Shown: positions 6,842-14,054 of the stretch, one piece after another | How positions within the stretch are numbered: the first letter of the stretch is position 1 | How the letters are laid out: each line of letters opens with the position of its first letter | DNA from: an uncultured Oscillospiraceae bacterium | GTDB lineage: Bacteria > Bacillota > Clostridia > Oscillospirales > Acutalibacteraceae | Assembly: GCA_910587835.1 (NCBI GenBank) | Contig: CAJUNQ010000014.1 | Span: 1 to 24,014 of the forward strand | Reading direction: 5' to 3' | Length of the DNA stretch: 24,014 bases | Translations under genes and position numbers: made by a program | The notes under the pieces: model-generated | Seen by the model: the letters and a program-made list of their open reading frames with translations, nothing else | What the model was told of the DNA's origin: nothing | Databases searched by the model: none

Positions 6842-7576
6842 ATGACAGCCCAAATGGCAGAAAGCGTTACGGAGGAATATTATTCGCGCTTTTGCGGGAC
6901 AGAGCTTTCGGGGCTTGGCCGGGGGAGGCATCTTGTGTGCTCTGCTGAGCGTGACGAGTATTTGAAAGCATACGGCTGTAAATTCTCTATATGGATATTG
7001 GTAAGGGACGGTTTATGCGCCGGGGCGTATTCTCCCAAATATCGGGCGTTTTTTGAGGAATTCAAGGATGGCGGCGGGGAAATCATTCCTTCTCTGAGCC
7101 AGCGGTTCCCGATGAAGCAGAGGGCGCTGATGGTGTTTGAGAGGGAGAAGCTGGTCAGCTTTGGGGGCGCGAAAGCCCTTACGCCTGCGGACTTCCCGCT
7201 TTATGAGGCCTTTTTCCGCGAGGCTTACCCCAAAGGGGAGCCTGACGGCTGGCTGAGGGATTACTTCATGGAGAAGGCTCACGGTTGTTTTACAGGGTAT
7301 TTTTCAGGGGGGAAGCTTGTGTCTGTCTGCGACCTGCCGGATATGCCGTATATGCAGGGAAAGATTCAGCACACCGGGATACGAACCCTGGAGGGACAGC
7401 GCAGAAAGGGTTATGCGCTGTGTACCGCTGCACTGGCGGCGCATAATCTGCTGACAAGGGGCGTCTGTCCCCAGTGGGAGTGCGGGGCGGACAATACAGC
7501 TTCTATGGAGCTTGCCAAAGCGATAGGCTATAGGGAGTACGGTACCGCGTATATCCTTGAGGAATGGAATCAATGA
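6842..7576 (+). CDS. GNAT-type acetyltransferase
   Basis: A 244-residue protein whose C-terminal half looks like a GNAT acyl-CoA binding fold: GIRTLEGQRRKGYALCTAALAAHNLL (in two parts, residues about 179-204) corresponds to motif A with its R/Q-x-x-G-x-G/A loop, and CGADNTASMELAKAIGY (about 214-230) to motif B. The N-terminal half (about 1-110) is diverged and may form an inactive GNAT-like lobe or a substrate domain. The substrate is unknown. The start at 6842 lies one base after the rarA stop, with GGGAGG inside the rarA end. An upstream in-frame start would overlap rarA by about 100 bases and is unlikely. Codons in the first third are more AT-rich than in rarA. Confidence 0.75.
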   Translation: MTAQMAESVTEEYYSRFCGTELSGLGRGRHLVCSAERDEYLKAYGCKFSIWILVRDGLCAGAYSPKYRAFFEEFKDGGGEIIPSLSQRFPMKQRALMVFEREKLVSFGGAKALTPADFPLYEAFFREAYPKGEPDGWLRDYFMEKAHGCFTGYFSGGKLVSVCDLPDMPYMQGKIQHTGIRTLEGQRRKGYALCTAALAAHNLLTRGVCPQWECGADNTASMELAKAIGYREYGTAYILEEWNQ

Positions 7577-7632
7577 GAGGAATATCGGTTTTTATATCCG
7601 CCTCTGACGGGGAGAAGAAAGGAGAAAATAAT

Positions 7633-8427
7633 ATGGATTTAGAGAGCTTGGCCAGGCAGGCCGCAGAGATTGTACAGCAGGCGGGCGCGCTGGTGCGGGG
7701 GTTGGAGCATCCCAAGGTGTTTACCAAAGAGGGACATGCCAATTTTGTTACAGAGGCTGACCTGGCCTCGCAGAAATTTTTGATGGAGCGGTTGGCTCCT
7801 CTGCTGCCGGAGGCTCATTTCTTTGCCGAGGAGCAAGAAGGCAACCGTCTTCACCCGGGCTTTAACTGGATTATCGACCCGATTGATGGGACCACCAATT
7901 TCATGCGGGGCTACCGGCCCTGCGCCATCTCGGTGGGACTGGTGGAGGACGATGTTGGGGTGCTGGGCCTGGTGTATGATGTATGGGGGGACGAGCTCTT
8001 TTCCGCTGTGCAGGGCGAGGGGGCTTTTCTCAACGGCCAGTCTATTCATGCGGCGGAGACGCCTTTGGATAGCGCACTGATTGTTTTTGGGACTGCCCTG
8101 TACAACCGGAAGTGGGCCAGAGCGACCTTTGCCGCGGCGGAGGAGGTCTTCCTTCAATGCGGGGATTTGCGGCGTTCCGGCTCGGCGGCCATTGATTTGT
8201 GCAGCGTGGCGGCAGGCAGGAGCGATGGCTTCTTTGAGATGTATCTGTCTCCCTGGGACTTCTGCGGGGCTTCGGTGATTCTCCGGGAGGCCGGGGCTTT
8301 GACCTGTACCACAGGCGGCGCGGCCCTGTGCTATGACAGGGGGATGCCGGTGGTGGCAGGGAACCCGGGAGTGTTTGACTGGCTGAGTAGAGTGGTGGAG
8401 AAGCATTTGCCCGAGGCCAAGGAATAG
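7633..8427 (+). CDS. Inositol-monophosphatase-family phosphatase
   Basis: A 264-residue protein with the Mg-dependent lithium-sensitive phosphatase signatures. These are AEEQEG (residues 65-70, metal glutamates), WIIDPIDGTTNF (79-90, with D82 and D85), SGSAAIDLCSVAAGRSDGF (182-200) and SPWDFCGA (206-213, third metal aspartate D209). The family dephosphorylates inositol-1-phosphate or related sugar phosphates; some members act on fructose-1,6-bisphosphate, NADP or PAP, and the sequence alone does not decide. The start at 7633 was chosen for AAAGGAG about 8 bases upstream. An in-frame ATG at 7564 lies inside the preceding gene. Base composition returns to the usual GC-rich pattern here. Confidence 0.9.
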   Translation: MDLESLARQAAEIVQQAGALVRGLEHPKVFTKEGHANFVTEADLASQKFLMERLAPLLPEAHFFAEEQEGNRLHPGFNWIIDPIDGTTNFMRGYRPCAISVGLVEDDVGVLGLVYDVWGDELFSAVQGEGAFLNGQSIHAAETPLDSALIVFGTALYNRKWARATFAAAEEVFLQCGDLRRSGSAAIDLCSVAAGRSDGFFEMYLSPWDFCGASVILREAGALTCTTGGAALCYDRGMPVVAGNPGVFDWLSRVVEKHLPEAKE

Positions 8428-8457
8428 GCTCATCTGCATTGAATGGAGGGGGCAGGG

Positions 8458-8898
8458 ATGGACAGGAATATTCATATAAGGGACATGGAGAGCCGTGACT
8501 ATATGTCCGTGGCGGCGGTCTGGCGGGATGTGTTTGGGCCTTTGCCGCTGGCGGATGAATCTGTTGTCAGCACCTGCGAGAAGATGAAAGCCGACAGCCG
8601 CTACCGCGTATTTGTGGCTGATATAGACGGTGCTGTGGTTGGCCTTGCTGCGACTGTGGAATCCTTAGCGATTAACCTTCCAAATGGGTTCATAAAAGTA
8701 AACGGGCTGGGTGTTTTGCCCCAGTTCCGGCACCGGGGGATAGGAAGAATGCTAATGGAGCGCGTTGAGAAGCTGGCGGGCGAACGGAGCATTTCGGTGG
8801 TCGAGCTTGGCTCAGGCTTTCAGCGGACGGATGCCCACGCGTTTTATGAGCATCTGGGCTACCGGAAAAACGCCTTCCGGTTCAGCAAAAGAATCTGA
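8458..8898 (+). CDS. GNAT-family N-acetyltransferase
   Basis: A 146-residue single-domain GNAT protein of normal length. It has an N-terminal IRDMESRDYMSVAAVW strand-helix, a VFVADIDGAVVGLAA beta-hairpin (residues about 51-65), motif A GLGVLPQFRHRGIGRMLM (83-100) with the acetyl-CoA loop RHRGIG, and motif B DAHAFYEHLGYRKN (125-138). It transfers an acetyl group from acetyl-CoA to an unknown amine. The ATG at 8458 was preferred to the one at 8443 because GGAGGGG at 8446-8452 gives normal spacing. It follows the phosphatase by 30 bases and is probably in the same transcript. Confidence 0.85.
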   Translation: MDRNIHIRDMESRDYMSVAAVWRDVFGPLPLADESVVSTCEKMKADSRYRVFVADIDGAVVGLAATVESLAINLPNGFIKVNGLGVLPQFRHRGIGRMLMERVEKLAGERSISVVELGSGFQRTDAHAFYEHLGYRKNAFRFSKRI

Positions 8899-8939
8899 GG
8901 TGAGACAGGTTATTTCCGTTTTTACACAGGAGGCCAAAA

Positions 8940-9722
8940 ATGGTAGACGGTCATATTCATATTGAACGCGGGCCCTATACGCTTGAATGGATCGATCAAT
9001 TTGTAAACAAAGCGGTGGAAATGGAGCTGGACGAAATACGCCTGCTGGAGCATAATTTCATATTCGAGGAGTTTGCCCCCATGTATGATTCTGTCCGCAG
9101 GTACAGCGAATATGTAGATGCCTGGTTCCGCAGAAGCGCAGGCAAGCATAGACTGGCGGACTATCTGGAGCTTATCCACCAGGCCAGGAACAGAGAGTTT
9201 CCTATCAAAGTCAAGTTTGGCCTTGAAGTATGCTACTTCAAAGAGTTTGAAGGCTTCATTTCTGAGCTTACGAAGGGGAACGGCTTTGACTTTTTGCTGG
9301 GAAGCGTTCATTTTGTGGATGATTTTGCTTTCGACCATAAAGCCGAACATTGGGCAGGGCTTGATGTTGATAGGATTTACCACAGGTATTTTGAGGATTC
9401 CGTTTCATTAGCAAAGAGCGGATTATTCGACGGGATCGGCCATCCAGACGCAATAAAGCTGTTCGGTCATAAGCCGTCATATCCTCTGACGGACTGCTAT
9501 GAGAGTTTGGCAAGGGAGCTTTCAAAAAGCAATATGTACGCGGACCAAAACAGCGGAGCCTACAGACGCTGCCCTGAAACAGCCTCCCTTGGCATGGCGG
9601 AAGAACTGCTTGGAATATTGAAAAAGCATCGTGTGCAAATCATTCCCTCCTCTGACGCCCATTGCCCGGAGGATGTGGGATATAAAATTAAGGAGCTTAA
9701 CAGTCTTATTTTCGCCTCTTAA
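8940..9722 (+). CDS. PHP-domain phosphoesterase, histidinol-phosphatase-like
   Basis: A 260-residue PHP-domain protein with the complete metal-ligand set: HIH (H5, H7), LLEH (E37-H38), FGLEV (E96), GSVHF (H124), IGHPD (H168, D170) and SSDAH (D239, H241). The size and order of motifs fit HisK-type L-histidinol-phosphate phosphatases, which complete histidine synthesis in many Firmicutes. No other his gene is nearby, so a different phosphoester substrate is equally possible. The start is supported by AGGAGG about 7 bases upstream. Codon use is clearly more AT-rich than in metK or rarA (many GAA, ATA, AAA and TTT codons), which may indicate acquisition from another genome. Confidence 0.85.
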   Translation: MVDGHIHIERGPYTLEWIDQFVNKAVEMELDEIRLLEHNFIFEEFAPMYDSVRRYSEYVDAWFRRSAGKHRLADYLELIHQARNREFPIKVKFGLEVCYFKEFEGFISELTKGNGFDFLLGSVHFVDDFAFDHKAEHWAGLDVDRIYHRYFEDSVSLAKSGLFDGIGHPDAIKLFGHKPSYPLTDCYESLARELSKSNMYADQNSGAYRRCPETASLGMAEELLGILKKHRVQIIPSSDAHCPEDVGYKIKELNSLIFAS

Positions 9723-9767
9723 CAGGGCCTCTGTCACTGGTAAGCGGCGGTTTTTGAATAATTTTGG

Positions 9768-9796
9768 TTGACAAACCGCTCAACCCGTGCTAGAAT
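9768..9796 (+). promoter_or_regulatory. metK promoter
   Basis: TTGACA (9768-9773), a 17-base spacer and TAGAAT (9791-9796), preceded by TGC, an extended -10. Transcription would begin near 9803, just upstream of the SAM aptamer. Confidence 0.85.
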
Positions 9797-9816
9797 ATAG
9801 GAAAACAGAATAAATC

Positions 9817-9940
9817 CTTATCAAGAGCGGCGGAGGGACAGGCCCTGTGATGCCCGGCAACCTGTAGCGTCTTTTATGAGCTGCAAGGTGCTAATTCCTG
9901 CGGATTCTGAGCTTCTTTGGGAGCTCACCCGAAAGATGAG
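9817..9940 (+). promoter_or_regulatory. SAM-I (S-box) riboswitch aptamer controlling metK
   Basis: The sequence has the S-box core: CTTATCAAGAG, then GGAGGGAC, GGCCCTGTGATGCCCGGCAA, GGTGCTAATTCCTGC and the closing GAAAGATGAG. P1 is formed by CTTATC (9817-9822) and GATGAG (9935-9940). The P1 3' strand can alternatively pair as ATGAGG (9936-9941) with CCTCGT (9955-9960), which is part of the terminator stem. With SAM bound, P1 closes, the terminator forms and transcription stops; without SAM the antiterminator forms and metK is made. This places SAM synthetase under feedback control by its own product. Confidence 0.96.
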
Positions 9941-9949
9941 GCGTAATAG

Positions 9950-9983
9950 GGACCCCTCGTTTTTCGAGCGGTCCTTCTTTTTT
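9950..9983 (+). terminator. Riboswitch expression-platform terminator
   Basis: GGACC (9950-9954) and CTCG (9956-9959) pair with CGAG (9965-9968) and GGTCC (9970-9974) around a T5 loop, with a single C/C mismatch, followed by TTCTTTTTT. It lies about 40 bases before the metK start and shares bases 9955-9960 with the antiterminator. Confidence 0.92.
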
Positions 9984-10022
9984 GGATTTATCCTGGAAAA
10001 AACCTGAAAGGGAGTATGTTTT

Positions 10023-11207
10023 ATGAAGCTTTTTACATCCGAGTCTGTTACCGAGGGCCATCCCGACAAGGTCTGCGACCAGATTTCTGACGCGGTGCTG
10101 GACGCTATTATCAGCAAGGACCCGAACGCCCATGTGGCCTGTGAGACCACTGCCACCACCGGCGTGATCCATGTGATGGGGGAGATTTCCACCAACTGCT
10201 ATGTGGACATTGCCGGAGTTGCCCGGGAGGTGGTCAAGGAGATTGGCTATGACGACCCGGCCTGCGGCTTTGACGGCAACACCTGCGGCGTGCTCACCTC
10301 CATTGACGCGCAGTCTCCTGACATTGCCATGGGCGTGAATGAGTCTCAGGAGGCCAAAAACGGCGAGACGGACGAGAACAGCCTTATTGGCGCAGGCGAC
10401 CAGGGGATGATGTTCGGCTTTGCCTGCGACGAGACCCCGGAGTATATGCCCATGGCCATCTCCTTCTCTCACAAGCTGGCCAAGCAGCTGGCCCGGGTGC
10501 GCAAGGACGGCACCCTGAAATATCTGCGGCCGGACGGTAAGACCCAGGTCACGGTAGAGTATGACGGGGACGCGGTGAAGCGCATTGACGCCATTGTTAT
10601 CTCTACCCAGCACGACGAGAATGTCAAGCTGGATAAGCTGAAGAAGGATATGATTAAGTTTGTTATTAAGCCGGTGATTCCCTCTGAGCTGGTGGACAAC
10701 AGGACCCGGATCTACATCAACCCCACCGGACGTTTTGTGGTGGGCGGGCCTGTGGGCGACAGCGGCCTGACCGGGCGGAAGATTATTGTGGACACCTACG
10801 GCGGCTATGGCCGTCATGGCGGCGGGGCTTTCTCTGGCAAGGACCCCACCAAGGTGGACCGCTCTGCAGCCTATGCCGCCCGCTGGGTGGCAAAGAACAT
10901 GGTTGCCGCTGGCCTGGCCCGCAAGGTTGAGGTAGAGCTGGCCTATGCCATTGGCGTGGCCCGGCCTGTGTCGGTGATGGTGGACTCCTTTGGCACGGGC
11001 ACGGTCAGCGACGAGTGTCTGGCTGAGGCGGTGAATCGGGTGTTTGACCTGCGGCCCACTGCCATTATCAAGGAGCTGGACCTGCGCCGCCCCATTTACC
11101 GCCAGCTGGCCGCCTATGGCCATATGGGCCGGGAGGATTTGGACGTGACCTGGGAGAAGACCAACCGCACCGAGGCGCTGCGGGAGGCTGTAGAAAATAT
11201 GCAGTAA
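10023..11207 (+). CDS. metK: S-adenosylmethionine synthetase MetK
   Basis: A 394-residue enzyme, the standard length, making SAM from methionine and ATP in the cytoplasm. Diagnostic segments are FTSESVTEGHPDKVCDQISD (residues 4-23, with the HPDK ATP motif), GAGDQGMMFG (123-132, the hexapeptide region plus the flexible loop start), YINPTGRFVVGGPVGDSGLTGRK (given over 231-253) and GGGAFSGKDPTKVDRS (266-281, the P-loop-like phosphate site). All catalytic residues that I can place are present. AAGGGAG precedes the ATG. The gene stands alone between the riboswitch and a strong terminator. Its product is the methyl and radical-SAM cofactor source, including for MiaB encoded at 20700. Confidence 0.98.
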   Translation: MKLFTSESVTEGHPDKVCDQISDAVLDAIISKDPNAHVACETTATTGVIHVMGEISTNCYVDIAGVAREVVKEIGYDDPACGFDGNTCGVLTSIDAQSPDIAMGVNESQEAKNGETDENSLIGAGDQGMMFGFACDETPEYMPMAISFSHKLAKQLARVRKDGTLKYLRPDGKTQVTVEYDGDAVKRIDAIVISTQHDENVKLDKLKKDMIKFVIKPVIPSELVDNRTRIYINPTGRFVVGGPVGDSGLTGRKIIVDTYGGYGRHGGGAFSGKDPTKVDRSAAYAARWVAKNMVAAGLARKVEVELAYAIGVARPVSVMVDSFGTGTVSDECLAEAVNRVFDLRPTAIIKELDLRRPIYRQLAAYGHMGREDLDVTWEKTNRTEALREAVENMQ

Positions 11208-11276
11208 ACGCGCAAACAGTAGGCAGACCCCAGAACCGTATGGGGCCTGCCTTTTTGCTGAAAAATATGCAGTAAA
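11194..11276 (+). repeat. 15-bp direct repeat flanking the metK terminator
   Basis: AAAATATGCAGTAAA occurs at 11194-11208, across the metK stop codon, and again at 11262-11276, just past the terminator T-run. The surrounding bases are also similar. This looks like a local duplication of the gene end around the hairpin. Confidence 0.6.
11221..11256 (+). terminator. metK terminator
   Basis: AGGCAG-a-CCCCA (11221-11232) pairs with TGGGG-c-CTGCCT (11241-11252), one mismatch, with an 8-base loop and a T5 tail. Confidence 0.92.
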
Positions 11277-11642
11277 AGCAGAAGCCACAGGGGAATCCGG
11301 GGCTTGATTCTGTGGTGCAGAGGACGGGATGATTGGCGTGGGTGACAGATTGTAGCTTGCAGCAGTAGGTTAATGCGCGAGTTTTGCCGGTAAATTTTGC
11401 TGCTGACTGCATTGCAAAGCCTTGTGGAATCGTTAGACCATGAATGGTCTGGGGCTTTGCGCCTTGTCAAAATTGAGCTCGCTCATCCTGGTACAAATCT
11501 TGTCGGTACAGGTTCTTATTCTGCCTATAATCAGCGGGATTTGCGGGAATGCTGTGGAAAGAGCGATGTGCTTGAAGATGTGATTTCTGGCTTTGCTGCA
11601 AAGGACGGCTGACAGTAATTGCTAAAAAATCTTGTGGGATTC
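11257..11642. other. Gene-free stretch with three hairpins
   Basis: No convincing gene lies between the metK terminator and the hexuronide promoter. The longest plus-strand open frame (11397-11612, TTG start) lacks a ribosome site and has codon use unlike its neighbours. Structure is visible: CCACAG...AATC against GATTCTGTGG (11285-11315); CAGCAG near 11361 against CTGCTG near 11400; and a two-part stem with GCAAAGCC (11414-11421) against GGCTTTGC (11453-11460), enclosing TTAGACC/GGTCTGG around the loop ATGAAT. No promoter or T-run clearly frames them, so whether this is an RNA gene, a decayed element or plain spacer cannot be told. Confidence 0.4.
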
Positions 11643-11671
11643 TTGCTATTTTTTCTGAAAGCGTTTATAAT
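11643..11671 (+). promoter_or_regulatory. Promoter of the hexuronide operon
   Basis: TTGCTA (11643-11648), a 17-base spacer and TATAAT (11666-11671). The start would be near 11678, about 50 bases before the first gene. A cre-like site occupies the spacer and the -10. Confidence 0.7.
11656..11669 (+). promoter_or_regulatory. cre-like / LacI-family operator
   Basis: TGAAAGCGTTTATA matches the CcpA cre consensus TGWAARCGYTWNCW at 13 of 14 positions. It overlaps the -10, where binding would repress. Catabolite repression is expected for a hexuronide operon, but other LacI-family regulators use similar CG-centred sites. Confidence 0.45.
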
Positions 11672-11729
11672 AATGAAAAACCAATTCCCGCCGGGTCTGA
11701 GAAGGCCGGGGGCGAAGGGAGAGCTGTAA

Positions 11730-14000
11730 ATGCGCAAGATCATACCGATCAATGAGGGCTGGCGGTTCATCCGGGAGGATGCTGGCCTGCCGGGGGTCCT
11801 GCCTCAAGGCTGGCAGCGGGTAGACCTTCCCCACACCTGGAACGCTGTGGACGGCCACGACGGCAATGGCGATTATTACCGGGGCAGCTGCTGGTATGCC
11901 AGAGAGTTTGACACCCCCTGCCAGCCTTTGCCCGGTGGCCGGGTCTATGTGGAGATTCCGGCGGCAGGGCAGCAGGCCGTGGTGTATGTCAACGGCAAAA
12001 AGGCGGCGGAGCATCTGGGCGGATACTCTCTTTTTCGGGCGGATGTGACAGAGCTCTGCCGGGAGGAGGGGCCCAACCTGCTGGTAATTAACTGCTCGAA
12101 CCAGCGCAGGGAGGACGTGTACCCTCAGGCGGCAGACTTTACCTTTTATGGGGGTCTGTACCGGGGCGTGAACCTGATCTCTGTGGCGGACACCCGTTTC
12201 GATCTGGACTATATGGGCGGTCTGGGCTTTGACGTGATTGCCTCCCCCTGTCAAAAATGCGGCGGGGCCCGGTTTCAGCTGAAAAGCTTCATCACCAACC
12301 CTGGCCCGGACTTTACGGTGCAGTATGGAGTCTATGACAAAGAGGGGAGGCTGGTGGCAGGAGGCTCCCGGCCCAGCGAGGACCCGGATATTACCCTGCG
12401 GACGCCCAAGGCCCACCTGTGGAGCCCGGATTCTCCCTACCTTTACACGGTCACCGCGGAGATTCTCCGCCGCAATGAGGTGGTGGACAGCCTGACCGTC
12501 AAGGCCGGGGTGCGCAGCTTCTCGGTGGACCCGGAGAAGGGCTTTATTCTCAACGGCCAGCCCCTGCCCTTGCGGGGGGTCAGCCGCCACCAGGACCGGC
12601 TTTATCAGGGCAATGCCTTGAGCCGGGAGGACCATTTTGCGGACGCGGAGATTATTAAAGAGCTGGGAGCCAATACGGTCCGGCTGGCCCATTACCAGCA
12701 TTCTCAGGACTTTTATGACGCCTGCGACGAGCTGGGCTTTGTGGTGTGGGCGGAGATTCCCTTTATCAGCGTGTTCAACAAGGACCCCGCTGCCCATGAG
12801 AACTGCAAGACTCAGCTGACTGAGCTGATTGTCCAGAACTTCAACCATCCCTCTATTTGCTTCTGGGGCATCTCCAATGAGATTCTGATTGGCGGCATTT
12901 GTCCTGAGCTGGTGGAAAACCACAGGGAGCTGAACCAGCTGGCCCGCCGGCTGGACCCCAGCAGACTGACCACCATTGCCCATGTGAGCATGACCCCGGA
13001 GGACTCCCCGCTTCACGATATCACGAATGTGGAGAGCTATAACCACTATTTTGGCTGGTACGGCGGCAAAATGGAGGATAACGGCCCCTGGCTGGACGCA
13101 TATCACAAAAACCACCCGGACCGCTGCCTGGGGGTTTCTGAGTATGGATGCGAGGGGATTGTCACCTACCACGGCCCCAGCCCTGCCTGCAGGGACTACA
13201 GTGAGGAGTATCAGGCCCTGTACCATGAGCACATGGCCAAGGTCGTCGCGGAGCGTCCTTGGCTGTGGAGCACCCATGTGTGGAATATGTTTGACTTTGG
13301 CTGCGCCGCCCGGAACGAGGGCGGGGTGGCCGGACGCAACAATAAGGGTCTGGTCACCATAGACCGGAAGACCCGCAAGGACAGCTTCTATATTTATCAG
13401 GCCTATTGGAGTAAAAGGCCTATGGTGCATATTTGCGGCCGCAGATACGCCCAGCGGGCGGGGGAGACCACAGAGGTGAAGGTCTACTCCAACCAGCCCC
13501 GGGTCTCTTTGAGCCTCAACGGCAGTCTGGCGGAGGAGAAGACTGGGGACAAGGTATTTGTCTTTACAGTGTCGCTGGCAGAGGGGCACAACACGCTGAC
13601 AGCATCTGCCGGGGATGTGTGGGACTCTGTCACCCTGGAACGGGTGGAGAAGGAGCCGGAGATTTACGCGCTGCCCCAGGACAACAGCCATGCTGAGGGA
13701 GTCGCCAACTGGTTCAAGCTGACAGGCGACCTGGACCTGACCGCGCCCATGGAGTTCCCGGAGGGGAAATTCAGCGTAAAGAACACATTGGAGGAGGTTT
13801 CCCGGTCGCCCCAGGCCTGGGAGGTGGTCAGCACGGCCATGGAGATGGTCTCGGGAATGCCCCTGAAGCCCGGAGAGGGGATGTGGGGAATGCTGAAGGC
13901 CATGAGCCTGGAGCAGATGATCCAGATGGGGGGCAGCCGGATGCCCAAGGGCTTTGCCGAGAGCCTGAACGCCCAGCTGGTGAAGATAGACCGGGCATAA
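11730..14000 (+). CDS. Glycoside hydrolase family 2 enzyme, probable cytoplasmic beta-glucuronidase
   Basis: A 756-residue GH2 enzyme with a sugar-binding sandwich (about 10-155), immunoglobulin-like domain (about 160-265), TIM barrel (about 270-560), further beta domain (about 565-640) and extra C-terminal module (about 655-756). The acid/base is E384 in GISNEI; the nucleophile is E471 in VSEYG. N537-N-K539 in RNNKG matches the N-x-K carboxylate-recognition motif of glucuronidases, although related GH2 galactosidases can carry a similar NxKG. With glucuronate isomerase and mannonate enzymes downstream, beta-glucuronidase is the best call; beta-galacturonidase or beta-galactosidase remain possible. 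There is no signal peptide, so it acts inside on imported conjugates. The region between EIPF (342-345) and FNHPS is short, so the bacterial active-site Loop 1 appears absent. AAGGGAGAG supports the start. Confidence 0.85.
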   Translation: MRKIIPINEGWRFIREDAGLPGVLPQGWQRVDLPHTWNAVDGHDGNGDYYRGSCWYAREFDTPCQPLPGGRVYVEIPAAGQQAVVYVNGKKAAEHLGGYSLFRADVTELCREEGPNLLVINCSNQRREDVYPQAADFTFYGGLYRGVNLISVADTRFDLDYMGGLGFDVIASPCQKCGGARFQLKSFITNPGPDFTVQYGVYDKEGRLVAGGSRPSEDPDITLRTPKAHLWSPDSPYLYTVTAEILRRNEVVDSLTVKAGVRSFSVDPEKGFILNGQPLPLRGVSRHQDRLYQGNALSREDHFADAEIIKELGANTVRLAHYQHSQDFYDACDELGFVVWAEIPFISVFNKDPAAHENCKTQLTELIVQNFNHPSICFWGISNEILIGGICPELVENHRELNQLARRLDPSRLTTIAHVSMTPEDSPLHDITNVESYNHYFGWYGGKMEDNGPWLDAYHKNHPDRCLGVSEYGCEGIVTYHGPSPACRDYSEEYQALYHEHMAKVVAERPWLWSTHVWNMFDFGCAARNEGGVAGRNNKGLVTIDRKTRKDSFYIYQAYWSKRPMVHICGRRYAQRAGETTEVKVYSNQPRVSLSLNGSLAEEKTGDKVFVFTVSLAEGHNTLTASAGDVWDSVTLERVEKEPEIYALPQDNSHAEGVANWFKLTGDLDLTAPMEFPEGKFSVKNTLEEVSRSPQAWEVVSTAMEMVSGMPLKPGEGMWGMLKAMSLEQMIQMGGSRMPKGFAESLNAQLVKIDRA

Positions 14001-14054
14001 CCCAGCGGCCTTGGGGGCAACCTAAGCGTATTACCCTGCGAGGAGTGATGCGCG

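Noticed and set aside
11397..11612. A 71-codon plus-strand frame in the gap before the hexuronide operon
   Set aside because: TTG start without a ribosome site, codon use unlike the neighbours, no recognised similarity, and it overlaps a hairpin.
11646..13691. A minus-strand open frame of about 680 codons opposite the GH2 gene
   Set aside because: Shadow of the GH2 coding sequence in a GC-rich genome; no ribosome site and no recognisable domain.
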